Assembly (NCBI GenBank): GCA_954871525.1
Contig: OX940872.1
Location: 8,083,180-8,147,179 of the forward strand
DNA from: Parietaria judaica
Lineage: Eukaryota > Streptophyta > Magnoliopsida > Rosales > Urticaceae
DNA length: 64,000 nucleotides
Reading direction: 5' to 3'
Position numbers and translations under genes: made by a program. The notes under the pieces were generated by a model that saw nothing but the letters and a program-made list of their open reading frames with translations, had not been told where the DNA came from and searched no databases. Shown here one piece after another: positions 1 to 12,422 of the stretch (its first letter is position 1; the number at the start of each line of letters is the position of its first letter).

Positions 1-13
1 TTCATGTAGTGAT

Positions 14-15
<2 letters not shown>

Positions 16-70
<55 letters not shown>
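16..70. repeat. (TA)n microsatellite
   Basis: A run of about 27 TA dinucleotides lies near the left edge of the window. It is followed by about 650 bases without a recognisable gene, up to the CcmA start at 729. That interval probably holds the CcmA promoter and 5' leader, but I see no clear TATA box or transcription start in it. Confidence 0.9.
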
Positions 71-71
<1 letters not shown>

Positions 72-728
72 TGAATCACATAATATGATTCCCGAAATTT
101 GCTTTTGGTGAAGGGTTTTCGCAGCGAGGCTGATTTCGGTACCGCATCATTTTTCTTTTTCTGATATTTCATTACGTAAATAAGCATATTTGGCGAGTTT
201 TGACGTGTTAAAGGTTCTCCGTTGAAGGTTTTCAGTAAGTTTACGTGTCTGAATTAGAGCAAGTTTATGGCAACTAATGGATGCTTGAAGAGTTTGAGCT
301 TTACAATCTGATTTGAATGATTGATTGGGCTTCGATATTTTAGAGTTTGTTTGGTCTGTTTTATAAACATTTGTTAGGCTGAATTTCGGTTGGTAGGATT
401 CGCACATTGGTTTATTTTCAATTACTGAATGCCGATTTTATTTAATAGGCAGATTATGGGTGAGTTTGGAAGAGCGAATTTTGCCGATTCTGTTAAGAGT
501 TTATCCTTAAGACTTGGCTTGAGTTCTATTCATGTTTACAGTGAAGCTTGTTTGAACATTTATTTCCATTAGTGAATAACACACTTTACCGAATATATAA
601 CAACAGATACATATAGTTTGTTTTCATTTAGAATGGCATGGTTGAGGTAAGATGTCACTGATTAGTTTGGTTTCGTGCTTGTTGGTTTCCAGTTTGCAAT
701 TCATCGCAGGAATTATTAGAAATTGGAA

Positions 729-1415
729 ATGTCGTTCCGGAAACCACCACTCCCGAGGCTTCTCCTCAAGAACGTATCTTGCATGAGAAACGCACAGCAA
801 ATCCTGAGACACGTAAACGCCACTCTTCACGATGGAGGTTCCCTCGTTCTGACCGGCACGAACGGGTCAGGTAAGACCACCTTCCTCAGAATGCTGGCTG
901 GATTTTCCCGCCCTTCCGCCGGAGAGATCCTCTGGAACGGCCACGACATCACAAACTCCGGCGTATTTCACCAATACAAGCACCAATTGAACTGGCTCTC
1001 CTTAAAAGACGCGATCAAGAGCAACATCTCGGTTTTGGACAACTGTCAGTGGTTTGAAGTTCTCGAGGGAAAGCAAGGGAAGTCATTGCCGGCGTTGGAG
1101 TTGATGGGCTTGGGTAGATTGGTCAAAGAGAAGGCAAAGATGCTGTCGATGGGGCAGCGGAAGCGGCTCCAGCTGGCGAGGCTTTTGGCGATCGAGAGGC
1201 CGATTTGGCTGCTCGACGAGCCGTCGGTCGCATTGGATGACGACGGTGTAGAACTGCTAGAGTACATTATAGCGGAGCACAGAAAGAAAGGTGGGATTGT
1301 GATCGTGGCGACACATTTGCCGATCAAGATCGAGGAAGCCATGTATCTCAGGCTGCCGCCAAGGTTTCCGAGGAGGATGACGCTGGTCGATATGCTCGAT
1401 CGTCGAGACTTTTAA
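729..1415 (+). CDS. CCMA: CcmA-type ABC transporter ATPase (cytochrome c maturation, ABCI1-like)
   Basis: This is the ATP-binding subunit of the mitochondrial system I cytochrome c maturation complex. With CcmB it releases haem-loaded CcmE for ligation to apocytochrome c. The 228-aa protein, one uninterrupted ORF, has all the ABC ATPase marks: Walker A GTNGSGKT at residues 43-50, signature LSMGQ at 139-143, Walker B ending WLLDEP at 160-165, and the H-loop histidine near 196 in ATHLP. Length and the C-terminal PRFPRRMTLVDMLDRRDF stretch fit plant nuclear CcmA. I chose ATG 729; the open frame extends two codons upstream to a TTG, which is not a plausible plant start. A possible 3' splice site (TCGCAG, ending near 706) suggests a 5'UTR intron, but this is inference. 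It is convergent with RTF2 downstream. Family assignment is secure. Confidence 0.95.
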   Translation: MSFRKPPLPRLLLKNVSCMRNAQQILRHVNATLHDGGSLVLTGTNGSGKTTFLRMLAGFSRPSAGEILWNGHDITNSGVFHQYKHQLNWLSLKDAIKSNISVLDNCQWFEVLEGKQGKSLPALELMGLGRLVKEKAKMLSMGQRKRLQLARLLAIERPIWLLDEPSVALDDDGVELLEYIIAEHRKKGGIVIVATHLPIKIEEAMYLRLPPRFPRRMTLVDMLDRRDF

Positions 1416-2208
1416 AATTTTGATCATCTCGATTTTGATATTGTGTTACGGTCATAGTGCAAAATAAGAGAGAAGAGAACCCAATATGTAGAGAAACCTC
1501 AAACATTGGCTATTTTTTATGGCTGTTTGATGATGCCTCCAAAAAGATAAAATTCATTGCAATTGCAAATAATATGTTTTCATGTCATCTTTCATTTGGC
1601 TGGCCTTAAAGAAAGGGATATTTGCCGTAAATTATATATTCCGCCCTTTTATTAATCACGGCATACATTTCTAATATTCTCAAAAGTATCAAAAATATAT
1701 TATTGCCATTGAATAAAATATTTACACTTTCGACAATATTTCGCGACGGAAAATAGAAAATAAAAAATGAAATATGGACATTTTGCTTAATATGCCGATA
1801 AGTATCCCTAAAAGAAAAGCACAGAGATATGAACACAATCAACATACCACAATTAGAGTGTTCTTTTAGGTAAAATTAATTACTCATTATTTTCAAGTGA
1901 TCTAATGACTTGTTAATATCATCAGAGAACTCACCATCATATATCACTCTCAAATCTCTTGAAATCTCACTCCTTTTATTTTTCTGAAATTACATACAAT
2001 ATAGGAGATACTTCTTTCAAGTTTCAACTATTTGAAGGACCAAAGTATCATAAAATCTAAAAAGCATGGATCTTTAGAGAGAGATATAGTGCTATGAAGA
2101 AGACCCAGAATTGCAAAAACAAGAATTCATATACATCCTCAACAATGTGTAAATACTAAAAGTTCAATTCTTGGCAATCACAGACCAATTACACAAAGAG
2201 AGAACCAA
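1416..2208. other. Intergenic region between convergent genes
   Basis: AT-rich sequence that must hold the 3' ends of CcmA (+) and RTF2 (-). An AATAAT-type polyadenylation-like motif occurs near 1567. I see no gene, transposon terminus or notable repeat here. Confidence 0.6.
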
Positions 2209-3390
2209 TCAATTCCTGCCAAGAGGTAGAGATCTACAACTGTATGTCTCCTTGATACCCGGTTTCTTTGATGAAGTGAAGATCGATGCATACACTTCCT
2301 TTGTCGCGTTCACTGGCACAGCGTCAATCGCCTTGAACCGCTTGTTTGCACCGCCATTGCCGTCTTTCTTAACAGAAACCCCGCCATTGCTTTTAGCCTT
2401 CGCAGCCTTCCCGTTCGCTTCCTCTTTAATCCGGTCCTTCAAATCGGCTTTAACGTCGACAACACCGTGTTTTGTACCACTCAATCGAGTCGACTCCGAA
2501 CCCAAACCCAAACCCGACACCAAACCCTCATCTCCATTCCTCAGCTTCTTCCCCTTCTTCTCCCTCAACTTCGCCTTCTCTGCCTCCATCTTCTCTCGCA
2601 GCGCCGTCACTTCCTCTTCATTCCCGTTAATAACGAGCTTATCGCTCTCGCCGAACTCCACGCGGCAGACGAGGCACGACGACGATTTAACCTCCTTGAG
2701 AGCCTTGGCGCTCAGAACATGCCCACAGCTCGTCAAAGCAAAGAACTTGTACTTCCCGTTGAACTCGAGCCCCGAGATCGGGCACTGGAACCTTGCCCCG
2801 TCAGCAGACTCGCTCTCGGAGCCCGGAACCGGAGAGAGCTCGATCTTCACCATGTCCTTCAAACCCCGAACATGTCCAAACTCCCTGGGGAGCTTCTTCC
2901 CCAGCAGAGCCTCCACCAGAGCCTCCTTGTTAAAGACACTGCCGAGGCGGTCGGCAACGCAGGGCGGCTTCAGCGGCTCGTACGAGAGCGCGCAATTCAG
3001 CCACTTCGAGAGCCGCTGCTCGTTCGGGTCGACCTTGTCGGGTTTCTTCTCGGCGTACATGTTGAGGTAACAGTCGCGCGACTCGGCCCCGGTGGCGCCG
3101 CCATCCCCGCCACCTCCGCAAGCTCTAACGCGCAGGATCAGCGTCGAGAGCGGGGAAACTCCGGCGCTCAGAGCCGAAGACGAGTCGTTAAGAGGCTTAC
3201 CGTTCAAACTGAAGAAGAGCGAAGAAGACGAAGTCTCGGAGCGCAGTGAATCGGGCAAGAGAGATCGCTTGAGGTCTCCGACGGATCGCGATAGCTCGGC
3301 CGGGGTTAGGGTTAGGGTTTTGGCCGCGATTCGCAGGTCCGGCGATTGGACGAAGATCTGAATCGGGCGAGGATCGCGATTTTGAATCAT
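2209..3390 (-). CDS. RTF2: RTF2-like protein (replication termination factor 2 family)
   Basis: This 393-aa protein belongs to the RTF2 family. Yeast Rtf2 stabilises stalled replication forks, and in Arabidopsis RTF2 is an essential nuclear protein linked to pre-mRNA splicing. Residues 8-90 form the plant-specific N-terminal ubiquitin-like extension. The core follows: RDCYLNMYAEKK (105-116), the conserved WLNCALSYEPLKPPCVADRLGS block (130-151), KEALVEALL, and a RING-like zinc-binding segment with Cys203, Cys222, His224, Cys239 and Cys242. The C-terminus is lysine-rich and ends ASIFTSSKKPGIKETYSCRS, the usual RTF2 tail. The frame stays open upstream, but ATG 3390 is the first Met consistent with the family. 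The gene is intronless over the CDS. It is convergent with CcmA, and a Mutator-like element lies 143 bp upstream of the ATG. Confidence 0.93.
   Translation of the reverse strand: MIQNRDPRPIQIFVQSPDLRIAAKTLTLTPAELSRSVGDLKRSLLPDSLRSETSSSSLFFSLNGKPLNDSSSALSAGVSPLSTLILRVRACGGGGDGGATGAESRDCYLNMYAEKKPDKVDPNEQRLSKWLNCALSYEPLKPPCVADRLGSVFNKEALVEALLGKKLPREFGHVRGLKDMVKIELSPVPGSESESADGARFQCPISGLEFNGKYKFFALTSCGHVLSAKALKEVKSSSCLVCRVEFGESDKLVINGNEEEVTALREKMEAEKAKLREKKGKKLRNGDEGLVSGLGLGSESTRLSGTKHGVVDVKADLKDRIKEEANGKAAKAKSNGGVSVKKDGNGGANKRFKAIDAVPVNATKEVYASIFTSSKKPGIKETYSCRSLPLGRN
3302..3321 (-). promoter_or_regulatory. Telomere-repeat (telo-box) tract inside the RTF2 coding region
   Basis: The plus strand reads GGGG(TTAGGG)2TTTT, about two and a half plant-like telomere units, 70-88 bp inside the CDS. 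It is translated as KTLTLTP. Telo-boxes (AAACCCTAA) near plant transcription starts are known binding sites for TRB/Myb-like proteins. Whether this coding copy acts so is inference. Confidence 0.5.
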
Positions 3391-3405
3391 CGTCGGAAGA
3401 ATTTC

Positions 3406-3413
3406 TAGGGTTT
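3406..3413 (-). promoter_or_regulatory. Telo-box (AAACCCTA) in the RTF2 5' leader
   Basis: The motif TAGGGTTT on the plus strand lies 16-23 bp upstream of the RTF2 start codon. Its position in the 5' leader is typical of plant housekeeping and growth-related genes. Confidence 0.6.
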
Positions 3414-3532
3414 TTGAAGAAATTGGGAGATTGGGAAATTTGGGGATTTTGTGTCGATGTGATGAGTGTATACTGTTTTGTTCGTGAATAATTGATATAT
3501 AATTAAATTCATAATAAAAGTAATTATTATTA

Positions 3533-5055
3533 GGGTAATTAGCGGCATAAGTGGCCAATGTTTTCTAATTTCCTTAAGCATGATGCCAATGCCCAAAAAC
3601 GACGGCAAAAGCCCCCAATGTGCACTAATCACTTTAATCATAAAATTCCATCCAACTAATTGGATGATTGTTAGTCAAATGATGATGTGGCAGTGTTGAC
3701 TGACACGCGAACATCTACGTGGCACGCCATGTCGTTTTTTTTAAAAAAATTGCCACGCCTTTTTTATTTTATTTTATTTTTAATTTTTTTACGGGGACTA
3801 CTTATTTTCTCGCCCTCTCCCACGTTACCACCTGTACACTCTCTATCTCTCCCTCTCTCTCTTTCCTAAGTTGTCCCGCGTGTCATCCAAATAAGTAATC
3901 AAAATATTTTGTATTTGTATTTGGGAACCATGACCAAACCCAAATAAATAAAGCACTAAATTACTACATCAAAGGTATTTGGTGTCAAAATGTAATGGAT
4001 ATAACAATTTAAATAGCAAACATATACATTAATATGTGAGATATCTTTTCGATTATTATCCGTCATTTTTCGGGTAGTGGTTGAAAATACTACTAAAGTT
4101 GTAAATATTATCCTACTTATAAGTTTATTTTTGGGTAGTTGTTGAAAATACTACTAAAGTTTTAAATATTATCCTACTTATAAGTTTGTTTTCGGGTAGT
4201 TGCTGAAAATACTACTAAAATTGTAAATATTATACTACTTAAGAGTTTTAAATACGTACATCTTATGATAATTTAATAAAGTAAAATAAATATGAAATAA
4301 ATTTACCTATTTATTAACAATATCACAACGAATTAAATAAATAAAATGAGTTTAGCATAGCTACTGCAACTAGCTTATTATGATTAGTTAATAAACATGA
4401 TGATCATAAATCTATAGAAATTTTAAAAATGAATAATTTGACACGTAAACCCTTTTGATTGTTCAGAAATTTTATACTTAGCTTGATAAAGTCCAACTAT
4501 ATAAAACCAAACTTTAGATAATGTGGATTACTTGTTATGCTAATTATACAAGATTATTTCCTATTGGTTTAGTTAATTATACTTATGTTGAAAATCTCTT
4601 AATATGTTTGCTATTTAAATTATTATATTCATTACAATTTGTCACCAAATAACTTCGGTGGTTTAGTGTTTTGTTTCTTTGGGCTTTGGGTTTCAACCTT
4701 ATAAATGCAAAAAAAAAAAGCTAGTTATTTGGATGACACATGTCATAGTGTGGGAAATAGAGAATGGACACGTGGCAACGTGAGAGAAAGCGAGAAGAAA
4801 AGTGGGCCAGGTTTGCAAAAAAAATAATGATGTGGAAATAAATTAAATTAAAAATGACGTGGCATGCCATGTAGTTGTCTGTGTGGCGGTCAACACTGCC
4901 ACATCATCAGTTGACTAACATCCATCTAATTAGTTGGATGGAATTTTGTGATTAGAGTGATTAGTGCACATTAGGGACTTTTGCCGCGTTTTTATGCATT
5001 GGCATCATGCCTAAGGAGATTCGAAAACCTTGGCCACTTATGCCGCTAATTACCC
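3533..5055. mobile_element. Non-autonomous Mutator-like (MULE) element, copy 1
   Basis: The element has inverted ends beginning GGGTAATTAGCGGCATAAGTGG. The first ~250 bp of each arm are clearly complementary, and a more diverged inverted similarity continues to about 4035 on the left and from about 4600 on the right. It is flanked by a perfect 9-bp duplication TTATTATTA (3524-3532 and 5056-5064), the length typical of Mutator superfamily insertions, although the target is a TTA repeat. A second copy lies at 23886-24954. No transposase ORF is present, so it is non-autonomous. The centre holds a three-copy 61-bp tandem repeat. Confidence 0.85.
4071..4253. repeat. 61-bp tandem repeat, three copies, inside MULE copy 1
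   Basis: Three copies start near 4071, 4132 and 4193. Each begins with a variant of CGGGTAGT and contains GAAAATACTACTAAA. The same array with the same period occurs in MULE copy 2, so it is part of the element. Confidence 0.85.
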
Positions 5056-5064
5056 TTATTATTA

Positions 5065-5925
5065 TTATTATTATTATTATTATATTACTTATTTTTTAAA
5101 AGATATAGCGGTAAATGTATCAAGATTTAGGTAAATTAGTATTTATAGTCTCAAAAGTTTTATTTATGAAAGTCAAAAGTACCTAAGTCGAGTAAAAGTG
5201 TAAATCTTATGTTTCTAGACTCTATTTTATTTTATTGTTATTGGGTGCGTTTCACACAACTTATTTAGTCATGTTTTTGTTTTAAAAATAAACAAAACCA
5301 ATACACAAAAGCAATCTTAGATTTTTGTACATGAATCGTAAAAGCTAAATTTCACAGCTTTTGATATTTTCTACAAACAAAAATACTGTTTTAGTCTATT
5401 TTAGTCTTTTTAGCCTAAGTAATTTTTTTTACCAAACGCGAAATCAATTTTTGTTACCAACAACAACTGTTTTATAAACAATTTTACAAACACACGTTAA
5501 TTTAATAAAAAACTGTTTATTTTTTAAACTAAAACTAAAAATAATTTTTGTAAAAATTAAATTGTGCCAAACACAAACGGATCTGTATGGGTGGAAAAAA
5601 ACTTCTAACTTGAGTTGTATTAGAAATTTATTTATTTATTTTTATAAAAAAATCATAATTGCATTAAATTGATTTCGTTTGTCCACAATTGCGTTCGGAT
5701 TAACATCGATTACGGTTTTAAAGGTTAAGTACCCGGAACACGGAAAGTAAGTTACTAAAATATGGTTTTTAAATATATTAAAAAATTAGATTTACAATTT
5801 ATATTAATATTTAAAAATAAAAAAAGATACAATGTGGTTTTGTTTATGTCAATTTCACTTACACTGATTGTCGTTTTTGAGTTGTCAAAAAAACATTGTC
5901 GTTTGTGAGTCCGTCACTCATCTGA
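5065..5925. other. AT-rich intergenic region upstream of RPS12
   Basis: AT-rich sequence with no ORF or transposon terminus that I can support. The right end is presumably the RPS12 promoter. Confidence 0.5.
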
Positions 5926-5933
5926 TAAATAGC

Positions 5934-5941
5934 TAGGGTTT
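5934..5941 (+). promoter_or_regulatory. RPS12: Telo-box and pyrimidine-rich start region of RPS12
   Basis: TAGGGTTT at 5934-5941 is followed directly by a CT-rich stretch (5942-5990). A telo-box next to a pyrimidine-rich transcription start is the usual layout of plant cytosolic ribosomal protein genes. A 5'UTR intron probably begins at the GT at 6005 and ends at an AG at 6195 or 6203. Confidence 0.65.
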
Positions 5942-6232
5942 CTAACTCTCTCTCTCATCCACGCCGTTCTCCTCTCTCGCTAATCGTCTTCCCAACCCAA
6001 ACAGGTGATTTCAGCTCCACTTTCTCACCAAATTTCTTGGTTTTCAGTTTACCAATCTCTCTTCATTTTGAGGTTATTAATACGCTATGATTCTATACTC
6101 TCTGATTGATTAACTTTAATCTTATTATTAAGCTCTGATTTCTCAATGATTTGCAACTTTTTGGCTGATAATCTTGTGTTTTTTGTGCTGTTTAGGTTTA
6201 CAGAGCTTCGAAATCGTAGCATTATCGCCAGA

Positions 6233-7442
<1,210 letters not shown>

Positions 7443-8984
7443 GTTAGCAGGAGTCGGCAAGTGAGGTCTTTCTGAAAGTTTAGGAAGTTTTGCAGGAAAA
7501 AAAGAATATGTTGTGAGACCATCATTTAGTTTATTTAAGATTTTTGAGTACTGATTTCAGATATGTAAGTTAATCACTTGCCGCCCTCTTTGTTTTCATC
7601 GTCTGCGATACAGCATATGCTTCTTTTACGCGCGTGTGCTTTATAAGCTAAGGATATTTGAGGCATAAGTACTCAACTTTGGTCTCAAGATTGCCCGCAC
7701 ATCCCCAGTTTTTTTATTAGAAAGTAACAATATCCAATAAGCCACGAACGAAACAATGTTGAAGTTCAACTCCGTCCATGTTCAGTGTAAGCGTGTCCCT
7801 TGCGTAATTGAAAATTTGTTATTAATTAGTCATGAACAGAATTGGGACTTTTGCCACTTTTGGGTAGTATATTGGCCAACTTTATTAGATTAGGGGTAAA
7901 ATTTTATTTTTTTGCTTCAAACCTGGTTTTGTCCTGAAAATTGATTTTATTTAGGAAAGAACCCAGAAATTCGGTCCGTTCGGGTCCTTTTTTTTTATCA
8001 TATCTAATGCATGTTAGTTTTTTTGAAGCTGGTCTTTTATCTATGATTATAATTAATGAAAAAAGTTTAAAAAACCGAGCTTATCCGGTTTCAAAATGGA
8101 CTTTTATAAGCTAATAATAAAACTCAAGGAGAGCAAGAAAACTATAGTATTGTTAGCTTTTAATTTGGTTATAATCTATATTGACATTGTTGTGGACTTG
8201 TGGTGTTATTTAATATCACATTTTTAAAAGTAGTTAAATAAAAAGTGATTTTCAGACGGTATTTTTTTATTTATTATAAGTTAATCAATGTTTTCCAACA
8301 ATATATCATTATATGACGTTTTTAAAATTTTCTTATTAAAAAAGCAATTTAAATAAAAAAGTAATTTTATTTAAACTCGTTAAACATAATATTTTCCTTA
8401 AAATGAAGAAAGAAAAAAAAAACTCTCCTTAAAATATAGTAATAGTAGGTGGGCTCTATCTATAAGCCTTGCATCTTCTTTTAAGGCAGAAATGCTGGCC
8501 CAACAAACAGTAATCATATCCTAAACTATGTGGGTCGTTACCCTTTTTATTTATTTAAATTTTACGTGTTTTTTTTTTCTTTTCTATTTCTTGTGGTTCT
8601 TATACTTTGAAACTATATATCAGTTGACACCACATATTTATACTTATGATCCACAATGGTAACCAACAACCAACTTTGTTTCAGTTTCAGCTACTTCTTG
8701 ACCAACACAACAAACAAGCTTTGTCTCAGCTACTTCTTCAATTCGGTCTGACAGGACTCGTGACCTTGACCTAAATCGCTGAGGATAATAACACTAAAAG
8801 TAGTTAAATTATAAAAGTAGCATTGTATAGAGATTAAGGTATGCTTTCGTCTTATTAATTTGCATTAATAGGACGAAATCTATCTTTGTTGTTTATAAAA
8901 ATGGACTTCAAAATAAAGGCCCGTTAGCAAGGTCAATCCCCGTTAATAAAGTCAAAAAGCCTAATAAAAGAAAAAGTCAATATT

Positions 8985-9545
8985 CAGCGATGAAGACTGA
9001 AGAAATTCATTGAGTGGTGAGGAAGATAAGCGATGCGACAAATATAGGCGATGAGAGACGCGATAAGAAGTTGATCGACGAGGCCTCCAAAAGGGATTCA
9101 TTGATGAAGACTCGTTGCCAGAGAACATGTTCTATGAAGACAAACGATAGGAAGACATGCAAATAGAAGATATGCGACCGAGTAATGAGAAGACAAGCGA
9201 TGAAGTGGCGAGGAAGGATAAGCAACATAGGGTAATAAATTCGATGAAAGTGTTACTTAAAGAGTTAATGATATCAATTTCTAGTCGTTTATTATATGTA
9301 ATAAATCTAATGATTATGACAATTATGAGGCAATTAAATTCAAATGAAACAATCCATTTATGAGGATGGAAGGGAAGTTAAGGAAAGAGCTCTATAAATA
9401 ACAAGCTTGGAGATGGAAAAAATGATTGAAAATTCACACAACTCTCATGAGACACCACTTCAATAAACATTGATTTTTATTTTTTTCTCTCTTTTGATCT
9501 ATTTTTTTGTTTGCGTGATTAAACTTTAACGGAAAGACCCGAACC
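8985..9545 (+). mobile_element. Possible solo LTR or LTR remnant
   Basis: A purine-rich, GA/CG-containing stretch (8985-9235) precedes a good TATA box (CTATAAATAAC near 9392-9402), then AATAAA near 9462 and a T-rich tail. This order of promoter and poly(A) signal within ~600 bp suggests an LTR. I could not find terminal TG/CA ends or a target duplication, so this is tentative. Confidence 0.3.
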
Positions 9546-10032
9546 CCTAGATAACTTAAAAGCGGAATTACACCACACATAAATATGTGATTGTTGTGGT
9601 GATTTTTCACCTAAAACACCATAGATTTTATTAAAGCAATAGTGATCGTAGAATATATTTTAGAATATAGTTTTTCATGTATTATATGCCATCCATCCTA
9701 CAACTTTTTTTTTTTCATTACTAGCAAAAAAAACAAAGATAAAAACTTTTTTTTTTTGGCTTCTGTTTCTAGTGTTAACTAAAAAAAAAACTAATAACTC
9801 AGTAAAGCTACTAAAATATGGCAGTTTAGGACATGGAATATCAGTGTCACACAAAGAAAAATAGAATTCAAGGATTTAAAATTGTGATAAAAAAACTAGA
9901 GGAACTTTAGATATTGTTTGATGTGTATCTCCACCTCAACTGTCTCAAGCTTATGTTAGCCCGGTTGATTTATATATCATTGTATTGCCGTATGAGTTTC
10001 GACCTCGCGTCTTATAGCTACTCCCTGGCGTA

Positions 10033-10041
10033 GATAGCATA

Positions 10042-10077
<36 letters not shown>

Positions 10078-10086
10078 TATGCTATC
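10033..10086. repeat. Perfect TA-rich palindrome
   Basis: GATAGCATATGAA, then (TA)n, then TTCATATGCTATC form a perfect inverted repeat of about 54 bp that could extrude as a cruciform. Confidence 0.8.
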
Positions 10087-10095
10087 TTATATATA

Positions 10096-10165
10096 TTGAC
10101 ACGAAGAAATTTTAGAGAGGTTCGTCTCAAAGTGAAAGTTGACTACTTCCTCTAGAATTTATTGA
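10096..10165 (-). repeat. Dispersed repeat block also present near 58733
   Basis: About 65 bp are clearly similar to 58738-58805, centred on GTTGACTACTTCCTCT. In both places the block follows a TA-rich stretch. Read on the minus strand it resembles the terminal part of a plant Copia LTR. Family assignment is inference. Confidence 0.45.
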
Positions 10166-12288
10166 TGGATTTTGAGTACATATCAGAGAGATGAAAGAAT
10201 TCGAATATATTCAAAGACAATAATTATATATCTTCAGATCAATGAGGATCAAGGAGATATTAAGTTCCAACAACTTATCTCTTTTTATTTTTGGTTGGTC
10301 ACATATACTTTTATTATTTATATATTATCTTTTGTTTTCTTATTCTTTTAGAGCTATTATAGAAAGCTTAGTTAAGAATGTTTTGCTCACGTCGTTTTCT
10401 TAATATATTATTGAACACGATACGTAGCGATTAATTATTGAATGAGATAAGAAAATCGATTACACATTTGCTCACTAAAATTGTGAGTTTTGACTCAATT
10501 GTATGGATATAAACACATAAATAAAATATAGAAAGTTAAATCATGTTGTTTAAATTAACTCGATAAAATTTGTAATAGTTATATAGTGCTTCGGCTGAGC
10601 CAAAAGGCTGGCTCTCTCCCGCTTTAGCTTCTTGCTACGTCCTTAGCACTTTTTAGTCAAATTAGCTGAGTGCTATTCGGAAGATTTTGTTCCCACCGCT
10701 CTTGATCAAGTTATAAATGATATAGAGGATGTTCAGTCAAAATCAGATGATCGATTTTTACACAAAACAAAAGTTGATAGAAAAAATGAAAAAAATAGTA
10801 TGTAAAAGAAGTTTCATAAAGCTTTAATCATTAATAAGATTTAAGTATGAGAAATATACCATCTAACTGAAAGTGCAGATTTCGTTTCTTTGTTATTTTT
10901 GTGGTAACGGGAAGCTAGGAAAGCAAGTTGCAAAATGAGAAACGCGTTGAGTTTTGGGCACATATTTCAAAGGTACATATATAACAAACAAATGGATAAT
11001 TGTATTGTATGGTTGTCAAAATCACTTACTTCAATACTCAACTACTAGTAACGATAATAGTATGGTATGAAATAATAAGATAGAGAGATAAAATTGGACT
11101 AAGTGAAGTGTGACATACATTAGGATACATATATGCCCATAAAGGAAAATAAAATGATTTACATTCTCAAATTTAGATAAATATATAAATTTACCTAAAT
11201 TAAAGTAAATATTAATAAATTACGATAAGAATTTTAAAATTGAAAAGACCAAGCAACTCGGCCTTGGTAGTTTTTTTTTTCTTTTTCTTTTTACGAAATA
11301 ATACTTTCGATAAAATACGGGACTCGGGTTTCCATATTTAAAGCAATGATATTTCTAGCTAGGAAATAAATTGTGGTCACACTCACTTATGATGACTATG
11401 GTCCCTTTATAGTTCCCACTTCTTAGCTTCCACACAATTCTCTTTTGTATTTTCATAAATCCAAACTGCAAAAAAAATGATAATGATCAAAAGGAAAATA
11501 ATTGATTAAAAGAAAGAATTCAGAAGTGAGACCACATTTTTTTGGAACCCTTTTGGGTCTTTTACTTACGAGTCAAACATGCTTCTCTATTAGAATCCAA
11601 CGCTCACTAATCATATTCGACATTTTGTTATCCTAGAGAATATATTAAAAAAAATAAGCTTAAAATAATGTAAAGAAATAATAATAAAAAGAATTGACAC
11701 GTGATATTTATTAACTCAGCTTGCAATATTTAAAAATAAATTATATTTAGTAGAACTCTACTATTGTACTTTATTCCGCAATACAGCTCAATTCTACAAT
11801 CAACACATAAACACGAAAACATTTGCCACATATAGATCATATTAAAGTATACACTACATTTAAATGTATACTCTTCATAAGAGATATGAAAGGAAATTAA
11901 ATAGAGGAGAAAATTACAATTAAGAAAATTACATTTAGTACTTTAATATTCAATTGACTATACTGTTAAGTAATTTTGTCTGTATATATATATATTTATA
12001 AAATAATAATCACACTTCACAATTAGCAAATTACTACATTTTTGCACTCGTTAAAACCAAGGCAAAGCCTCTCGGAAACTAGCGAGTGACAAAAATGGTG
12101 TCATGTAGTAGTCAAACACTAGACAATCAATTCCTCAAAAAATGAGGCAAAAAGACAAAACAAAAACTATATAATTAAATAAACTTTCAAAAATATCAAA
12201 ACAAAATAAATTCCAAGTGAAAAAAAAAAAACTATATACCACATGGCAAGCTTGTGACCACTGTCTACTTAGTGGCTGACCTTTCTTC

Positions 12289-12294
12289 TATAAA
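12289..12294 (+). promoter_or_regulatory. GAPN: TATA box of GAPN
   Basis: TATAAA lies 129 bp upstream of the GAPN start codon, in a CT-rich promoter context. It predicts a transcription start near 12320 and a leader of about 100 bp. Confidence 0.65.
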
Positions 12295-12422
12295 TTCACA
12301 ACAAACACAGCCAAAATAAATCATTCAAAAATTAAATTCTCCACCATCTCTCACTCTCTCATCTTCTTCTTCCCAAATTCTCAGGCTCTTGAGCTTGAAA
12401 TAATTTATTTTAATTAAAAAAA

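Larger units (their letters stand above)
7443..12288. other. Gene-poor intergenic region between RPS12 and GAPN
   Basis: About 4.8 kb of AT-rich DNA without a credible gene. It contains a possible LTR remnant (8985-9545), a TA-rich palindrome (10033-10086), a block shared with 58733-58805, and a weak hairpin at 12031-12113. The rest shows nothing I can name. Confidence 0.6.

Noticed and set aside
4071..4253. Regular repeats considered as a CRISPR-like array
   Set aside because: The units are contiguous with no unique spacers and occur inside a plant transposon.
12031..12113. Small hairpin with TACTACA ends, possibly a CACTA-type MITE
   Set aside because: The arms differ by an indel, the ends do not match CACTA termini, and there is no target duplication.
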